DNA from: Aquisalimonas sp.
Lineage (GTDB): Bacteria > Pseudomonadota > Gammaproteobacteria > Nitrococcales > Aquisalimonadaceae
Length of the DNA stretch: 64,000 bases
Assembly (NCBI GenBank): GCA_007126095.1
Contig: SLBZ01000051.1
Span: forward strand, 1 to 64,000
Direction of reading: 5' to 3'
The position numbers were made by a program, and so were the translations under genes. The notes beneath the pieces were generated by a model. That model was not told the origin of the DNA, ran no database searches, and saw nothing but the letters and a program-made list of their open reading frames with translations. Positions 18,651 through 27,319 of the stretch are shown piece by piece. Every line of letters starts with the position of its first letter. Position 1 is the stretch's first letter.

Positions 18651-19256
18651 TCAGATGAGCCAGGTCGTCCCCAGCCGCACCTCCGGCGCCGCTCCGGGAA
18701 TCAGACTCACAGCCTGCCAGCCGAATGCGAACACCACGAGCAACCCGGCCCCCAGACTGGCTGCATAGTGGCCAGCCCGGTTGCCCCGTTCCATGCCGAG
18801 AATCACGACGAAGGCGGCATACAGCAGAATCAGGCTGTAGCCGATGCACACCAGCGCCAGGGTCGAGCCGTACGGCCAGGGCAGCGCCGCCAGCACGTTG
18901 CCGACCCAGGCCGGCACCATGGCCACGGAAACAGCCGCCAGCGCACGCCGGAAATCGGAGCGCCCCTGGAACAGGTCGCAGAGGTAGTGGGCGGCGGCCG
19001 CCAGCGCCAGCACGCCCACCAGCTGGGTCAGGGCGCTGTAGATGCTGAACGGCACCATGCGCGGCTGTGTCTCGGGCGGAAACCCGGCAGGCAACACATC
19101 GTAGGCCATGGCCGAGGCCACGACACTGAGCACGATAACGGGGATGGTGAACCGCACCAGCAGCGGGCCCGGCTCGGGATCCCGCTCACGCCACTCCCGC
19201 AGCACCGCCCGGGGCCGGTAGAACACCCCCTTGATGGCGCCCCATGTCCAGGTCAC
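18651..19256 (-). CDS. Yip1-domain membrane protein coupled to phoU
   Basis: A 201-residue integral membrane protein with about five hydrophobic segments and Yip1-family features (WGAIKGVFYRPRAVLREW at the N-terminus, a central HYLCDLFQGRSDFRRAL loop). Bacterial Yip1 proteins have no settled function. The start is a GTG that overlaps the phoU stop (GTGA), so it should be translated together with PhoU as the last gene of pstSCAB-phoU. That linkage suggests a part in Pst signalling or in membrane adaptation to phosphate limitation, but no direct evidence exists in the sequence. Confidence 0.75.
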   Translation of the reverse strand: MTWTWGAIKGVFYRPRAVLREWRERDPEPGPLLVRFTIPVIVLSVVASAMAYDVLPAGFPPETQPRMVPFSIYSALTQLVGVLALAAAAHYLCDLFQGRSDFRRALAAVSVAMVPAWVGNVLAALPWPYGSTLALVCIGYSLILLYAAFVVILGMERGNRAGHYAASLGAGLLVVFAFGWQAVSLIPGAAPEVRLGTTWLI

Positions 19257-19990
19257 CCACGGTCTCCCGTGGCCTCCCGAGCCATCTGGTCGAAACTGGT
19301 GTGGCGCACGTCCTTGCCGCGCACGAAGTACACCACGTACTCGCAGATGTTGCGGGCCCGGTCGCCGATACGCTCCATGGAGCGCGCCGCCCAGACGATG
19401 TCCATCAGCCGGGGGATGCTCTCCGGCGACTTCATCATCTGGTCCATGAGCCGCTGCAGCACCACCTGGTACTGGCTGTCCGCCTGGATGTCCTGCTGGG
19501 CCACGCGCACGGCGTGCTCCGCATCCATCCGCGCGACGGCGTCAAGAGCGCCCCGCAGCATGTCGCGCACATGCGTGCCGAACGCACCCATCTCCGCCAC
19601 CGGCGCCACCGCCCGGTCATCGTCCAGTAGATGGAGCGCCATGCGGCCGATGCGCTCGGCCTCGTCGCCGATGCGCTCCAGATCGGTAATGGTCTTCACC
19701 ACTGCCATGACCAGCCGCAGGTCGCTGGCGGTGGGCTGGCGGCGCACGAGCACATGGGTGCACGCCTCGTCCAGCTCCACCTCGATGGAGTTCACCTTGT
19801 AGTCGCTGGTGACCACCGTCTGTGCCAGCTCGCGGTTGCCGTCCACCATGGCGGAGACGGCATCGGTCAGCTGCTGCTCGACAATGCCGCCCATGGCGAG
19901 CACACGGGTGTGGATGTCCTCCAGCTCTTCGTTGAACTGGTGGGAAATGTGCTGCTTGAAGAAGCCTTCATCAATCGAGTCATCGGTCAT
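19253..19990 (-). CDS. phoU: Phosphate signalling protein PhoU
   Basis: A 245-residue cytoplasmic PhoU with two three-helix repeats. Metal-binding motifs of the E/DxxxD type occur in each repeat (ERIGDEAERIGR near the first, ERIGDRARNICEY in the second). It links the Pst transporter to PhoR and holds the kinase off when phosphate is ample. The gene follows pstB after 38 bp and overlaps the Yip1-type gene. Length is close to that of E. coli PhoU (241). Confidence 0.95.
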   Translation of the reverse strand: MTDDSIDEGFFKQHISHQFNEELEDIHTRVLAMGGIVEQQLTDAVSAMVDGNRELAQTVVTSDYKVNSIEVELDEACTHVLVRRQPTASDLRLVMAVVKTITDLERIGDEAERIGRMALHLLDDDRAVAPVAEMGAFGTHVRDMLRGALDAVARMDAEHAVRVAQQDIQADSQYQVVLQRLMDQMMKSPESIPRLMDIVWAARSMERIGDRARNICEYVVYFVRGKDVRHTSFDQMAREATGDRG

Positions 19991-20028
19991 CGCCGCATCT
20001 CCCTGTATGGTGCCGGCATCCGGCGGCC

Positions 20029-20874
20029 TCAGCCGTGGCGTCCGGTGATGTAGTCCTCCGTCTCCTTGCGGGACGGGTTGGTGAACAGCGTATCCGTGTC
20101 GTTGAACTCCATGACTTCGCCCAGATACAGATAGGCGGTGTAATCCGACACCCGCGCCGCCTGCTGCATGTTGTGGGTGACGATGGCGATGGTGTAGTGC
20201 TTTTTCAGATCGAACATCAGTTCTTCGATCTTGAGCGTCGCCAGCGGGTCCAGGGCCGATGCCGGCTCGTCCAGAAGTAGCACTTCGGGCTCGATGGCCA
20301 CGGCGCGGGCGATCACCAGCCGCTGCTGCTGCCCGCCTGAGAGGCCGAAGGCGTTCTCGTTGAGCCGGTCCTTCACCTCGTCCCAGAGCGCCGCCTGGCG
20401 CAGGGATTTCTCCACCACTTCATCCAGGATGCGACGCTTTTTCACGCCCTGCAGGCGCAGGCCGTAAGCGACGTTCTCGTAGATGGACTTGGGAAACGGA
20501 TTGGGCTTCTGGAAGACCATGCCGACGCGGCGGCGCAGCTCCGGAACATCCATGGCCTTGTCGTGAATCTCCTGGCCGTCGATGCGGATCTGCCCTTCCA
20601 GCCGGCAATTGTCGATCAGGTCGTTCATGCGGTTCATGCAGCGCAGCAGCGTGGACTTGCCACACCCCGACGGGCCGATGAACGCCGTGACCCGCTCCCG
20701 GGGCAGCTGCATGTTGATGTTCTTCAGCGCCTGATCATCGCCGTACCAGAGGTTGAGGTTCTCCACCTCGATGCAGATATCCTCGCCGCGCAACCGCTGA
20801 CCGCCGGTCACCCGCCCGGCGCTGCCGGATGCGCTCTGCCGTGACGGTGCTGTCTGAATTGCTTGATCATTCAT
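20029..20874 (-). CDS. pstB: Phosphate ABC transporter ATPase PstB
   Basis: A 281-residue ATPase with Walker [10 protein letters not shown], the PstB-specific MNRMNDLI segment after it, signature [14 protein letters not shown], Walker [14 protein letters not shown] and switch [11 protein letters not shown]. The PstB C-terminus ([19 protein letters not shown]) is complete. The first about 30 residues are a variable Ser/Gln-rich extension. It energises PstC-PstA. It is 24 bp after pstA and 38 bp before phoU in one operon. Confidence 0.96.
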   Translation of the reverse strand: MNDQAIQTAPSRQSASGSAGRVTGGQRLRGEDICIEVENLNLWYGDDQALKNINMQLPRERVTAFIGPSGCGKSTLLRCMNRMNDLIDNCRLEGQIRIDGQEIHDKAMDVPELRRRVGMVFQKPNPFPKSIYENVAYGLRLQGVKKRRILDEVVEKSLRQAALWDEVKDRLNENAFGLSGGQQQRLVIARAVAIEPEVLLLDEPASALDPLATLKIEELMFDLKKHYTIAIVTHNMQQAARVSDYTAYLYLGEVMEFNDTDTLFTNPSRKETEDYITGRHG

Positions 20875-20898
20875 GATGATTCACTGCTCCACGTTGAA

Positions 20899-22563
20899 CT
20901 AATCCCCTTCCGCGCGGTAGCGCTCCCGGAGGTGGTTGCGGATGGTGATGGCCGTCAGGTTGAGAACGATGATCACCAGGATGAGCACCAGGGCCGTGGC
21001 GTAGACCAGCGGCCGCCCCGCCTCGACGTTGGGGCTCTGGAAGCCGACGTCGTAGATGTGAAAGCCCAGATGCATGAAACTGCGGTCCAGGTGAATGAAG
21101 GGCCAGCTCGCCTCCACCGGCAACTGCGGCGCCAGTTTCACCACACCCACCAGCATCAGCGGCGCCACTTCGCCGGCGGCCCGGGCAACGGCGAGAATCA
21201 GCCCGGTGATCATGGCCGGCGTGGCCAGGGGCACCACAGTGCGCCAGAGCATCTCGCCCTTGGTGGCACCCAGCGCCAGTGCGCCGTGGCGAATCGAGCC
21301 GGGGATCCGGGACAACCCTTCCTCGGTGGAGACGATCACCACCGGCAGGGTCAGCAGCGCCAGGGTCAGGGAGGCCCACAGCACACCACCCTTGCCGAAT
21401 GTGGGCGCTGGCAACCGGTCCGAGTAAAATAACTGGTCGATGCCACCGCCCATGAAATAGACGAAGAAGCCGAGGCCGAATACGCCGAACACGATGGACG
21501 GCACCCCGGCCAGGTTGTTCACGGAGATACGGATCATGCGCGTCAGCGGCCCCTGCCTGGCGTACTCGCGCAGGTAGATGGCCGCCAGCACCCCGAACGG
21601 GGTCACGAAGACGGCCATGACCAGGGTCATGAGCACGGTGCCGAAGATCGCCGGCAGGATCCCGCCTTCGGTATTGGCCTCGCGGGGATACCCCGAGACG
21701 AAGTCCCAGAACTCGCCCACGTAGAACCGCAGCTTCTCGCCGGTGCTCATGACGTTGGGCCGACTGGGTTTGACGATGTCGCCCAGTGCCATGACCACCT
21801 GCTCGCCCTCGGCGGTCTCGAGCATCACCTGGAAGCGCCGGATCTCCTCCAGCAGTTCGTTGCGCCGCTCCGCGAGCTGGTCGTACTCGGCTTCCCAGCG
21901 GCCCCGCTCGTCCTCCAGCGCCTGCTCCTGCTCGGAGCGCCGCTCCTCGGGAATGGTATCGTCCATGGCGAGACGCCGCTGGGCGAGCCGGATCTCCTCG
22001 ATCTCCGCATTGACCGCGCCGATTTCCACGCGCTCGATCTGCCCGATCTCCTCGATGCGCGGCAGGTTCTCGGCGAACAGCCGCTCGAACGTCTCCCACG
22101 CGTCGTCGCCGTCGGCAACCACCTCGTCACCGACACGGACCTCGCGGAGAAAGCCGTAGAAGTCGCCCCACTCCCGGCGTTCCAGGCGCACGGCATCGTC
22201 CGGATAGGACCACGCCGACATGTTCTCCTCGACGTACCAGGTGAAGTCCTGGCCGGTCACGTCCCGATTGCCGCGTTTGATGCGGTGCCGGGTGACCAGT
22301 TCCTCGTCGGCGTCCACCTCGAACCCGCGCTCGCGCGCCCCCCGGGCGGTCAGGGTCTCGGACCGGTCCACCTCCCCGAGCACCTGGACCGGCTCGTCAC
22401 CGGGCTCCGCGTACTCGAAGGCAACGATATCCCGCGGCCAGAAGTGCTGCAGGCCGTTGAAGGCAACATGGCCGATCAGCCCCACCACCATGACCAGGCT
22501 GATGGCCACGGCCCCGGCGTTGAGCCAGATCCAGGGTGTGCCCTTCTTGAACCAGTCGCGCAT
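20899..22563 (-). CDS. pstA: Phosphate ABC transporter permease PstA, long form
   Basis: A 554-residue permease. A first membrane helix (about 14-36) is followed by a roughly 260-residue extracytoplasmic insert that contains a coiled coil (about 175-265, rich in Glu, Arg and Gln). The permease core starts near 300 (GGILPAIFGTVLMTL) with the EAA-type loop ALALGATKGEMLWRTVVP. Classical E. coli PstA has only 296 residues, while pseudomonads have long forms like this. It forms the channel with PstC. It lies 20 bp from pstC and 24 bp from pstB. Confidence 0.94.
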   Translation of the reverse strand: MRDWFKKGTPWIWLNAGAVAISLVMVVGLIGHVAFNGLQHFWPRDIVAFEYAEPGDEPVQVLGEVDRSETLTARGARERGFEVDADEELVTRHRIKRGNRDVTGQDFTWYVEENMSAWSYPDDAVRLERREWGDFYGFLREVRVGDEVVADGDDAWETFERLFAENLPRIEEIGQIERVEIGAVNAEIEEIRLAQRRLAMDDTIPEERRSEQEQALEDERGRWEAEYDQLAERRNELLEEIRRFQVMLETAEGEQVVMALGDIVKPSRPNVMSTGEKLRFYVGEFWDFVSGYPREANTEGGILPAIFGTVLMTLVMAVFVTPFGVLAAIYLREYARQGPLTRMIRISVNNLAGVPSIVFGVFGLGFFVYFMGGGIDQLFYSDRLPAPTFGKGGVLWASLTLALLTLPVVIVSTEEGLSRIPGSIRHGALALGATKGEMLWRTVVPLATPAMITGLILAVARAAGEVAPLMLVGVVKLAPQLPVEASWPFIHLDRSFMHLGFHIYDVGFQSPNVEAGRPLVYATALVLILVIIVLNLTAITIRNHLRERYRAEGD

Positions 22564-22583
22564 GATCTGTGTCTCCCGGACCG

Positions 22584-24896
22584 TTACAGGGTGCTGTACT
22601 TCTTGCGCAGCCGGTGGCGAACCACTTCCGCAAGCGTGTTGAGAACAAAGGTCATGACAAACAGCACCAGCGCAGCCAGAAACAGAATGCGGAAGTGCGT
22701 GCCACCCACGGCCGCCTCCGGCATCTCGACGGCGATATTGGCCGACAGCGTGCGCATGCCCTCGAAGATGTTGAAGTTGACCACCGGGCTGTTACCCGTG
22801 GCCATGAGCACGATCATGGTCTCGCCGACGGCGCGTCCGAAGCCGATCATCACCGCCGAGAAGATGCCGGGGCTGGCGGTGAGCAGCACCACGGTCGCCA
22901 CCGCTTGCCACGGTGTGGCGCCAAGCGCCAGTGCGCCCTGGGTGAGGTGCCGTGGCACGTTGAAGATGGCGTCCTCGGAGATGGAGTAGATGGTGGGGAT
23001 CACCGCAAAGCCCATGGCCATGCCCACCACCAGCGCGTTGCGCTGGTCATAGGTGATGCCCTGGTTGGTGAGCCACTGACGCATGTCGCCGTCGAAGAAC
23101 CATAACTCCACCAGCGGGCTCATGCCGACGCAGAACCAGCCCACCCCGAGCACCACCGGAATCAGCAGGGCCGCCTCCCAGCCGGGAGGCACCGCGCCCC
23201 GCCAGTTCGCCGGCAACAGCCGTGACCAGACCCAGGCCATAACGAGAAAAGCCACCGGCATCAGCAGGAACAGGCTGAATACTGCCGGCAGGTTGTTCTC
23301 AACGTACGGGGCGGCCCAGAGACCGGCGAGAAAGCCGAGAATGACCGTGGGCAGCGCCTCCATGATCTCGATGGTGGGTTTGGTCATGGTGCGCATGCGC
23401 GGCGACATGAAGTAAGCCGAGTAGATGGCGGCAAGAATGGCCAGGGGCGCCGCGAACAGCATGGCGTAGAACGCCGCCTTGAGGGTGCCCACGGTCAGCG
23501 GCACCAGGGAGAACTTCGGCTCGAACTCCTGGGTGGCCGAGGATGACTGCCAGACGTAGGCGGGATTGTTGCGCCCCTCGTACCAGACCTTCTGCCACAG
23601 CGCACTGAAGGAGACTTCCGGGTGCGGGTTGTTCACGTCCAGGTAGCGGAAGCCCCCGTCGGCGCCCACCACCAGCATGCCGTCCTGGCGCGGCGCCATG
23701 GTCACTGCATCGACGTTGATGTCCCCGCCCAGGGCCAGCCGCGCCATGGTCCGCGCGGAGGTCGCGTAGTGGAGCTGCACGGTGCCGTCTTCGGCGGCCG
23801 TGGCAAATCCCTTGCGTGCGTGCTCCGGACCGATGCTGGTGACCGGTGCATCATGGGGCTCGAAGTCCCGGATCTTGCGCAGGCGCCGTTCCCCGTCGGC
23901 ATCCCGGGCCACGAACCACTGGCTCACGGAGCCGTCGGACCCGCCGGCGATGATCGACACCGCCCCGAGGAGGAAATCCAGGGCCGTCACCTCGGCATTG
24001 TCGCCTTCAATGGCCCGTTCACTGGCCAGAAGCCTGGGGCTGCTCATCCTGGAGATGTCGTAGTAGTGCAGGCGGCCGTCAGCACCGCCCACAAAGAGGT
24101 TGCGCATGGTGGTATCCATGAGGATCTGGGTCACCTCCACCCCATCCTCCGGCCACGGCACCTCGTATACACGGCGCTCGACGGTGACGTTACCCGTGAG
24201 AAAATCCTCGTCTTCGTCGAACAGCACGATGCGCAGCTGTTCCCGGGCATTGTTGGCGGCGATGATCGCCGTGCCCTCGCGCCCCCGCTGCACCCCGATG
24301 GCGTCGATGGCGTAACCTTCGTCGGCGAAGACATCCAGCGGTTCGCCATCGCCTTCCGGGTACCGGATCGTGGGCTCCACGGTGCGCTCCCCACCGGGGT
24401 ATGACACGTCGTAATCGTGACGGGCGAAGATCGCCGTGCCATCGTCCAGCCCGTACCCCACCAGATGGCTGCGCGCCTCGCCAGTGGCGAAACTGGTTAC
24501 GCTCACGCCGTCCGGGCGCTGCATGCGCTCTTCCTTGATGACCTCACCATCCCTGGGCCGGAAGAAGACCGCCCGCGCGTCATCCGTGAAGCGCACGGCT
24601 ACCTCGCGGTAGCGCTCCATGGCCGTGTGCAGGGTCGCGCTGTCCCCATCCCCCGGCGCCGCATAAGCCCCGGCCGGGGTCATGTCAGCAGAGCCAAAGA
24701 TGGGGGCGGTCTCGGAGAAGAGGTAGACGAACATCAGCACGAGGGTGCCGATCACCCCGATGCCGAATGTGGCGATGGTGCCCTTCCCCGCCCGGTCCTT
24801 GAACGCCCGCCAGCGGCGAAGCCGCCTGCGCTGGCTTTCCGAGGGCATATGGCCGCGGGATGCGGGGGAATCCGGTGAGGTGCCGACATCGGTCAT
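22584..24896 (-). CDS. pstC: Phosphate ABC transporter permease PstC with large periplasmic domain
   Basis: A 770-residue permease, more than twice the size of E. coli PstC (319). After one membrane helix (about 40-62) comes a roughly 400-residue extracytoplasmic domain with repeated beta-blade-like units (NLFVGGADGRLHYYDI, SIIAGGSDGSVSQWFV, GFATAAEDGTVQLHY), resembling a WD40-type propeller. The permease core starts near 480 and has the EAA-type loop ALALGATPWQAVATVVL. The insert may dock PstS or sense the envelope; long forms exist in pseudomonads. It has its own Pho box (24951-24967) apart from the one for pstS. Confidence 0.93.
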   Translation of the reverse strand: MTDVGTSPDSPASRGHMPSESQRRRLRRWRAFKDRAGKGTIATFGIGVIGTLVLMFVYLFSETAPIFGSADMTPAGAYAAPGDGDSATLHTAMERYREVAVRFTDDARAVFFRPRDGEVIKEERMQRPDGVSVTSFATGEARSHLVGYGLDDGTAIFARHDYDVSYPGGERTVEPTIRYPEGDGEPLDVFADEGYAIDAIGVQRGREGTAIIAANNAREQLRIVLFDEDEDFLTGNVTVERRVYEVPWPEDGVEVTQILMDTTMRNLFVGGADGRLHYYDISRMSSPRLLASERAIEGDNAEVTALDFLLGAVSIIAGGSDGSVSQWFVARDADGERRLRKIRDFEPHDAPVTSIGPEHARKGFATAAEDGTVQLHYATSARTMARLALGGDINVDAVTMAPRQDGMLVVGADGGFRYLDVNNPHPEVSFSALWQKVWYEGRNNPAYVWQSSSATQEFEPKFSLVPLTVGTLKAAFYAMLFAAPLAILAAIYSAYFMSPRMRTMTKPTIEIMEALPTVILGFLAGLWAAPYVENNLPAVFSLFLLMPVAFLVMAWVWSRLLPANWRGAVPPGWEAALLIPVVLGVGWFCVGMSPLVELWFFDGDMRQWLTNQGITYDQRNALVVGMAMGFAVIPTIYSISEDAIFNVPRHLTQGALALGATPWQAVATVVLLTASPGIFSAVMIGFGRAVGETMIVLMATGNSPVVNFNIFEGMRTLSANIAVEMPEAAVGGTHFRILFLAALVLFVMTFVLNTLAEVVRHRLRKKYSTL

Positions 24897-24950
24897 GGCG
24901 ATTGGCCCGCTCGTGTGGGTGGAAGACTGGGGGCATGGTAGTGAGCCTAT

Positions 24951-24967
24951 GTGACGGTCCCGTGACA
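24951..24967 (-). promoter_or_regulatory. PhoB box in front of pstC
   Basis: On the minus strand TGTCAC (plus start 24962) and CGTCAC (24951) are 11 bp apart and point to pstC at 24896. A possible -10 (TACCAT) follows. It suggests a second promoter so that pstCAB-phoU can be made independently of pstS. Confidence 0.65.
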
Positions 24968-24973
24968 GCCGGA

Positions 24974-24990
24974 TGTCATTTCCGTGTCAC
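24974..24990 (+). promoter_or_regulatory. Opposed PhoB-like box with no gene in front
   Basis: TGTCAT 24974 and TGTCAC 24985 are 11 bp apart on the plus strand, head to head with the pstC box. No plus-strand gene follows; transcription from it would run antisense to pstS. It may instead serve as extra PhoB binding for the pstC promoter. Confidence 0.5.
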
Positions 24991-24995
24991 GGTCA

Positions 24996-25015
24996 CCCCC
25001 CCCCCCAAAAAAAAA
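24996..25015. repeat. C11-A9 homopolymer tract
   Basis: Eleven C are followed directly by nine A on the plus strand (T9 then G11 on the minus strand). The A run is the T-tract of the pstS terminator. The C run is noncoding and adjoins the two PhoB-like boxes. Length could vary by slippage, and it is also a likely sequencing-error site. Confidence 0.9.
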
Positions 25016-25036
25016 CCGCGCCCGTGAAGGGCGCGG
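25007..25036 (-). terminator. Terminator of pstS
   Basis: CCGCGCCC and GGGCGCGG form an 8-bp stem with a 5-base loop (25016-25036), followed on the minus strand by T9. It lies 30 bases past the pstS stop and separates pstS from pstC. Confidence 0.88.
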
Positions 25037-25066
25037 TGATCGGGTCAGTACGAAACCAGTCCCTGT

Positions 25067-26047
25067 CTATTCGAGGCCGAGCTCCTCGCGCTCCCGGGAA
25101 GCGGCCGACTCGGGCATGGGGATGAAGCCGTCACGCCGCACCACATCCTGGCCCTGCTCCGAGAGCACCAGACGCAGGAACTCCCGCTCGATGGGCGGCA
25201 GATCCTCGTTCGGGTCCTTGTTCACGTAGACGTAGAGGAACCGCGCCAGCGGATAGTCGCCGGTCAGCGCGTTCTCGGCGTTGGGCTCGTAGAGGTTATC
25301 CGGATCGTCGCCCAGCTTGATGGCCCGCACGCCCGAGGTGTTGTAGCCAATCCCGGAGTAACCGATGCCGTTCAGGGATTCCGACACACCCTGGACCACC
25401 GAGGCGGAGCCGGGCTGCTCGTTGATGGCGTCCTTGAAGTCACCATCACACAGGGCGTGCTCACGGAAGTATCCATAGGTCCCCGAGACAGCATTGCGGC
25501 TGTAAAGGGTGAAGTCGCGATTCTCCCAGTCGCCGTCCAGGCCCACCTGTCCCCAGCGGGTGATGTCCTCGTCACCGCCGCAGCGGCGGGTCTCGGAGAA
25601 GATCGCGTCCACCTGGTCGATGGACAGGCCCTCGATGGGGTTGTCGCGGTTGACGAACACCGCGATGGTGTCAATGGCAACGCGAACGAGCGTCGGCGGG
25701 TAGCCGTGGGCGTCCTCGAACGCCTCGATCTCGGACTCGCGCATCTGACGGCTCATGGGGCCGAAGTTGGCAGTGCCCTCGGCCAGCGCCGTCGGCGCCG
25801 TGGAGGAGCCCGCCCCTTCGATCTGGATGTTGACGTTCGGGTAGAAGTCGTTGAACTCCTCGGCCCAGAGCGTCATCAGATTGTTGAGCGTGTCGGAACC
25901 CTGGCTGGAGAGGCTGCCGGAAATGCCGGAAACACTCTCGTAGGTCGGCAGACTGTCGTCCAGCTCCGGACCCTCATCGGCGAAGGCCGGGAGCGCGGCG
26001 ACCGCAAGAGCGGACGCGGCCACGGTCACAAGGCGGTTACGGAACAT
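25067..26047 (-). CDS. pstS: Periplasmic phosphate-binding protein PstS
   Basis: A 326-residue high-affinity Pi-binding protein. The Sec signal ends near residue 23 (LPAFA). Family motifs include [34 protein letters not shown] and [15 protein letters not shown]. The mature protein is strongly acidic ([11 protein letters not shown] at its start). The chosen ATG is 9 bases after GGAG; two upstream in-frame starts overlap the ribosome-binding site. It is a separate unit with its own four-unit Pho box and a strong terminator, with pstCAB-phoU downstream on the same strand. Confidence 0.95.
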   Translation of the reverse strand: MFRNRLVTVAASALAVAALPAFADEGPELDDSLPTYESVSGISGSLSSQGSDTLNNLMTLWAEEFNDFYPNVNIQIEGAGSSTAPTALAEGTANFGPMSRQMRESEIEAFEDAHGYPPTLVRVAIDTIAVFVNRDNPIEGLSIDQVDAIFSETRRCGGDEDITRWGQVGLDGDWENRDFTLYSRNAVSGTYGYFREHALCDGDFKDAINEQPGSASVVQGVSESLNGIGYSGIGYNTSGVRAIKLGDDPDNLYEPNAENALTGDYPLARFLYVYVNKDPNEDLPPIEREFLRLVLSEQGQDVVRRDGFIPMPESAASREREELGLE

Positions 26048-26140
26048 AATCATCAACTCCACGTTGGTGCGATCTGCGTTTTATCGCGGTTGCGTCGCTA
26101 GTGATCCGGAAGCGACTGGAGCGGAGTATGGGCGGCACAC

Positions 26141-26179
26141 CTGACACCGGCGTGACCGGATCATGACGGTTCCGTGACA
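26141..26179 (-). promoter_or_regulatory. PhoB box array for pstS
   Basis: Four minus-strand half sites on an exact 11-bp lattice: TGTCAC (plus start 26174), CGTCAT (26163), GGTCAC (26152), TGTCAG (26141). A CATACT -10-like hexamer follows about 11 bases later, as at PhoB-activated promoters. Confidence 0.82.
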
Positions 26180-26274
26180 GGCCGGGTGCATCACGGGGCT
26201 TCACGGGACTGACCGTTCCAATACCGCCTTCTTCTGGTAAGCTGCGAGTCAATCCCAGTTACTGGATAGCCGCC

Positions 26275-26865
26275 ATGGACCTCTATTACAGCCTCACGTC
26301 ACCCTACGCGCGCATCGTCCGCGCGAGCCTGATCGAGAAACAGCTACACGACCGCACCGGACACCACGTGGTCGATCCGTGGTCCGATGATGCCGGGCTC
26401 ATGCAGGTCAACCCGGCAACCCGGGTGCCCACCCTGGTGACGGACGACGGCGTCTCCATTACCGAGTCGCTGCTGATCGTGCATTTCCTGGAGGCCACCT
26501 GGCCCGATCCAGAGCTGATTCCGCAGGGCCGGCGCGCACAGGTGCTCGGGCAGACCGGGTTGGCGGTGGGTATCATCGATGCCGGCGTCCAGACGCTGCT
26601 GGCAAAACGGTTCGGGCCGGAGGGTGCGGATCAGGGCGTGCTCGGGCAGCGCCGGGCGAGAACCATCACGTCGACCCTGGATCGCCTGGAGTCCCAGCCA
26701 CCCGAGGCAGGCGGAGATCTCGGCGCCCTGGCCGTGGCAGTAGCGCTGCAGTACCTGGACTTCCGTTACGCGGACCTGGCCTGGCGCGAACAGCGGCCGG
26801 CACTGACGCGCTGGCATGAGCAGGTGGCGCGGCGGGACTCACTGTCGGAAACCGTGCCGCGGTAG
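26275..26865 (+). CDS. Glutathione S-transferase family protein
   Basis: A 196-residue cytoplasmic protein with an N-terminal thioredoxin-like GST domain (MDLYYSLTSPYARIVR, then NPATRVPTLVTDDG with the cis-Pro and ITESLLIVHFLE for glutathione binding) and an all-helical C-terminal domain. Ser8 or Tyr4/Tyr5 could serve as the thiol-activating residue; there is no Cys. It stands alone, divergent from pstS and convergent with the comEA-like gene. Substrate unknown; probably detoxification. Confidence 0.85.
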   Translation: MDLYYSLTSPYARIVRASLIEKQLHDRTGHHVVDPWSDDAGLMQVNPATRVPTLVTDDGVSITESLLIVHFLEATWPDPELIPQGRRAQVLGQTGLAVGIIDAGVQTLLAKRFGPEGADQGVLGQRRARTITSTLDRLESQPPEAGGDLGALAVAVALQYLDFRYADLAWREQRPALTRWHEQVARRDSLSETVPR

Positions 26866-26905
26866 CGTCGGTTTACCAACCGATTCCGGAGGTCAGTAAC
26901 GCAAA

Positions 26906-26926
26906 GCGCCCGCCAGAGGCGGGCGC
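26906..26926 (-). terminator. Terminator of the comEA-like gene
   Basis: GCGCCCGCC and GGCGGGCGC form a 9-bp stem with a 3-base loop. On the minus strand it is followed by TTTGCGTT. It lies between two converging genes and may serve both. Confidence 0.75.
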
Positions 26927-26949
26927 ACGGGGCCACAAGCCGGACGCAT

Positions 26950-27225
26950 TCAGTCGGCGTCCGCGGTCAGGCGTTCGCGGTTGCTCTCCACCGTCGCCGG
27001 GCCGACACCCTGAACGTTGGTGAGCGCATCAACGCTGTCGAACCCGCCGTTGGCCTCGCGATACTCCACGATGGCCGCCGCGCGGGACTCCCCGACACCA
27101 TCCAGTTCAGCCGCCAGCGTCTCGGCATCCGCGGTATTCAGATCCACGGATCCGGCAAACGCCGCACCGGCAAACAGCAGGGACAGAGCGGGAACGGCAC
27201 AGAGAAAACGCGTGCGTTTCGACAT
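26950..27225 (-). CDS. ComEA-like helix-hairpin-helix protein
   Basis: A 91-residue secreted protein: signal peptide ending near residue 24 (GAAFA), then a single ComEA-type double helix-hairpin-helix domain (VDLNTADAETLAAELDGVG, then VDALTNVQGVGPATVES). It binds DNA non-specifically in the periplasm and in competent gammaproteobacteria helps pull DNA through the outer membrane. The start has AAGGAG six bases upstream. No other competence gene is adjacent. It may instead have another role, as many gammaproteobacteria carry such short proteins. Confidence 0.88.
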   Translation of the reverse strand: MSKRTRFLCAVPALSLLFAGAAFAGSVDLNTADAETLAAELDGVGESRAAAIVEYREANGGFDSVDALTNVQGVGPATVESNRERLTADAD

Positions 27226-27319
27226 GATCAACTCCTTTTGTTATTGAGGCACGAACGTCAGTGTTCGCGGCTTCGCATCAACCGAAGCGAGTCAAGACTA
27301 GCTCGACGACCGTGTCAGT

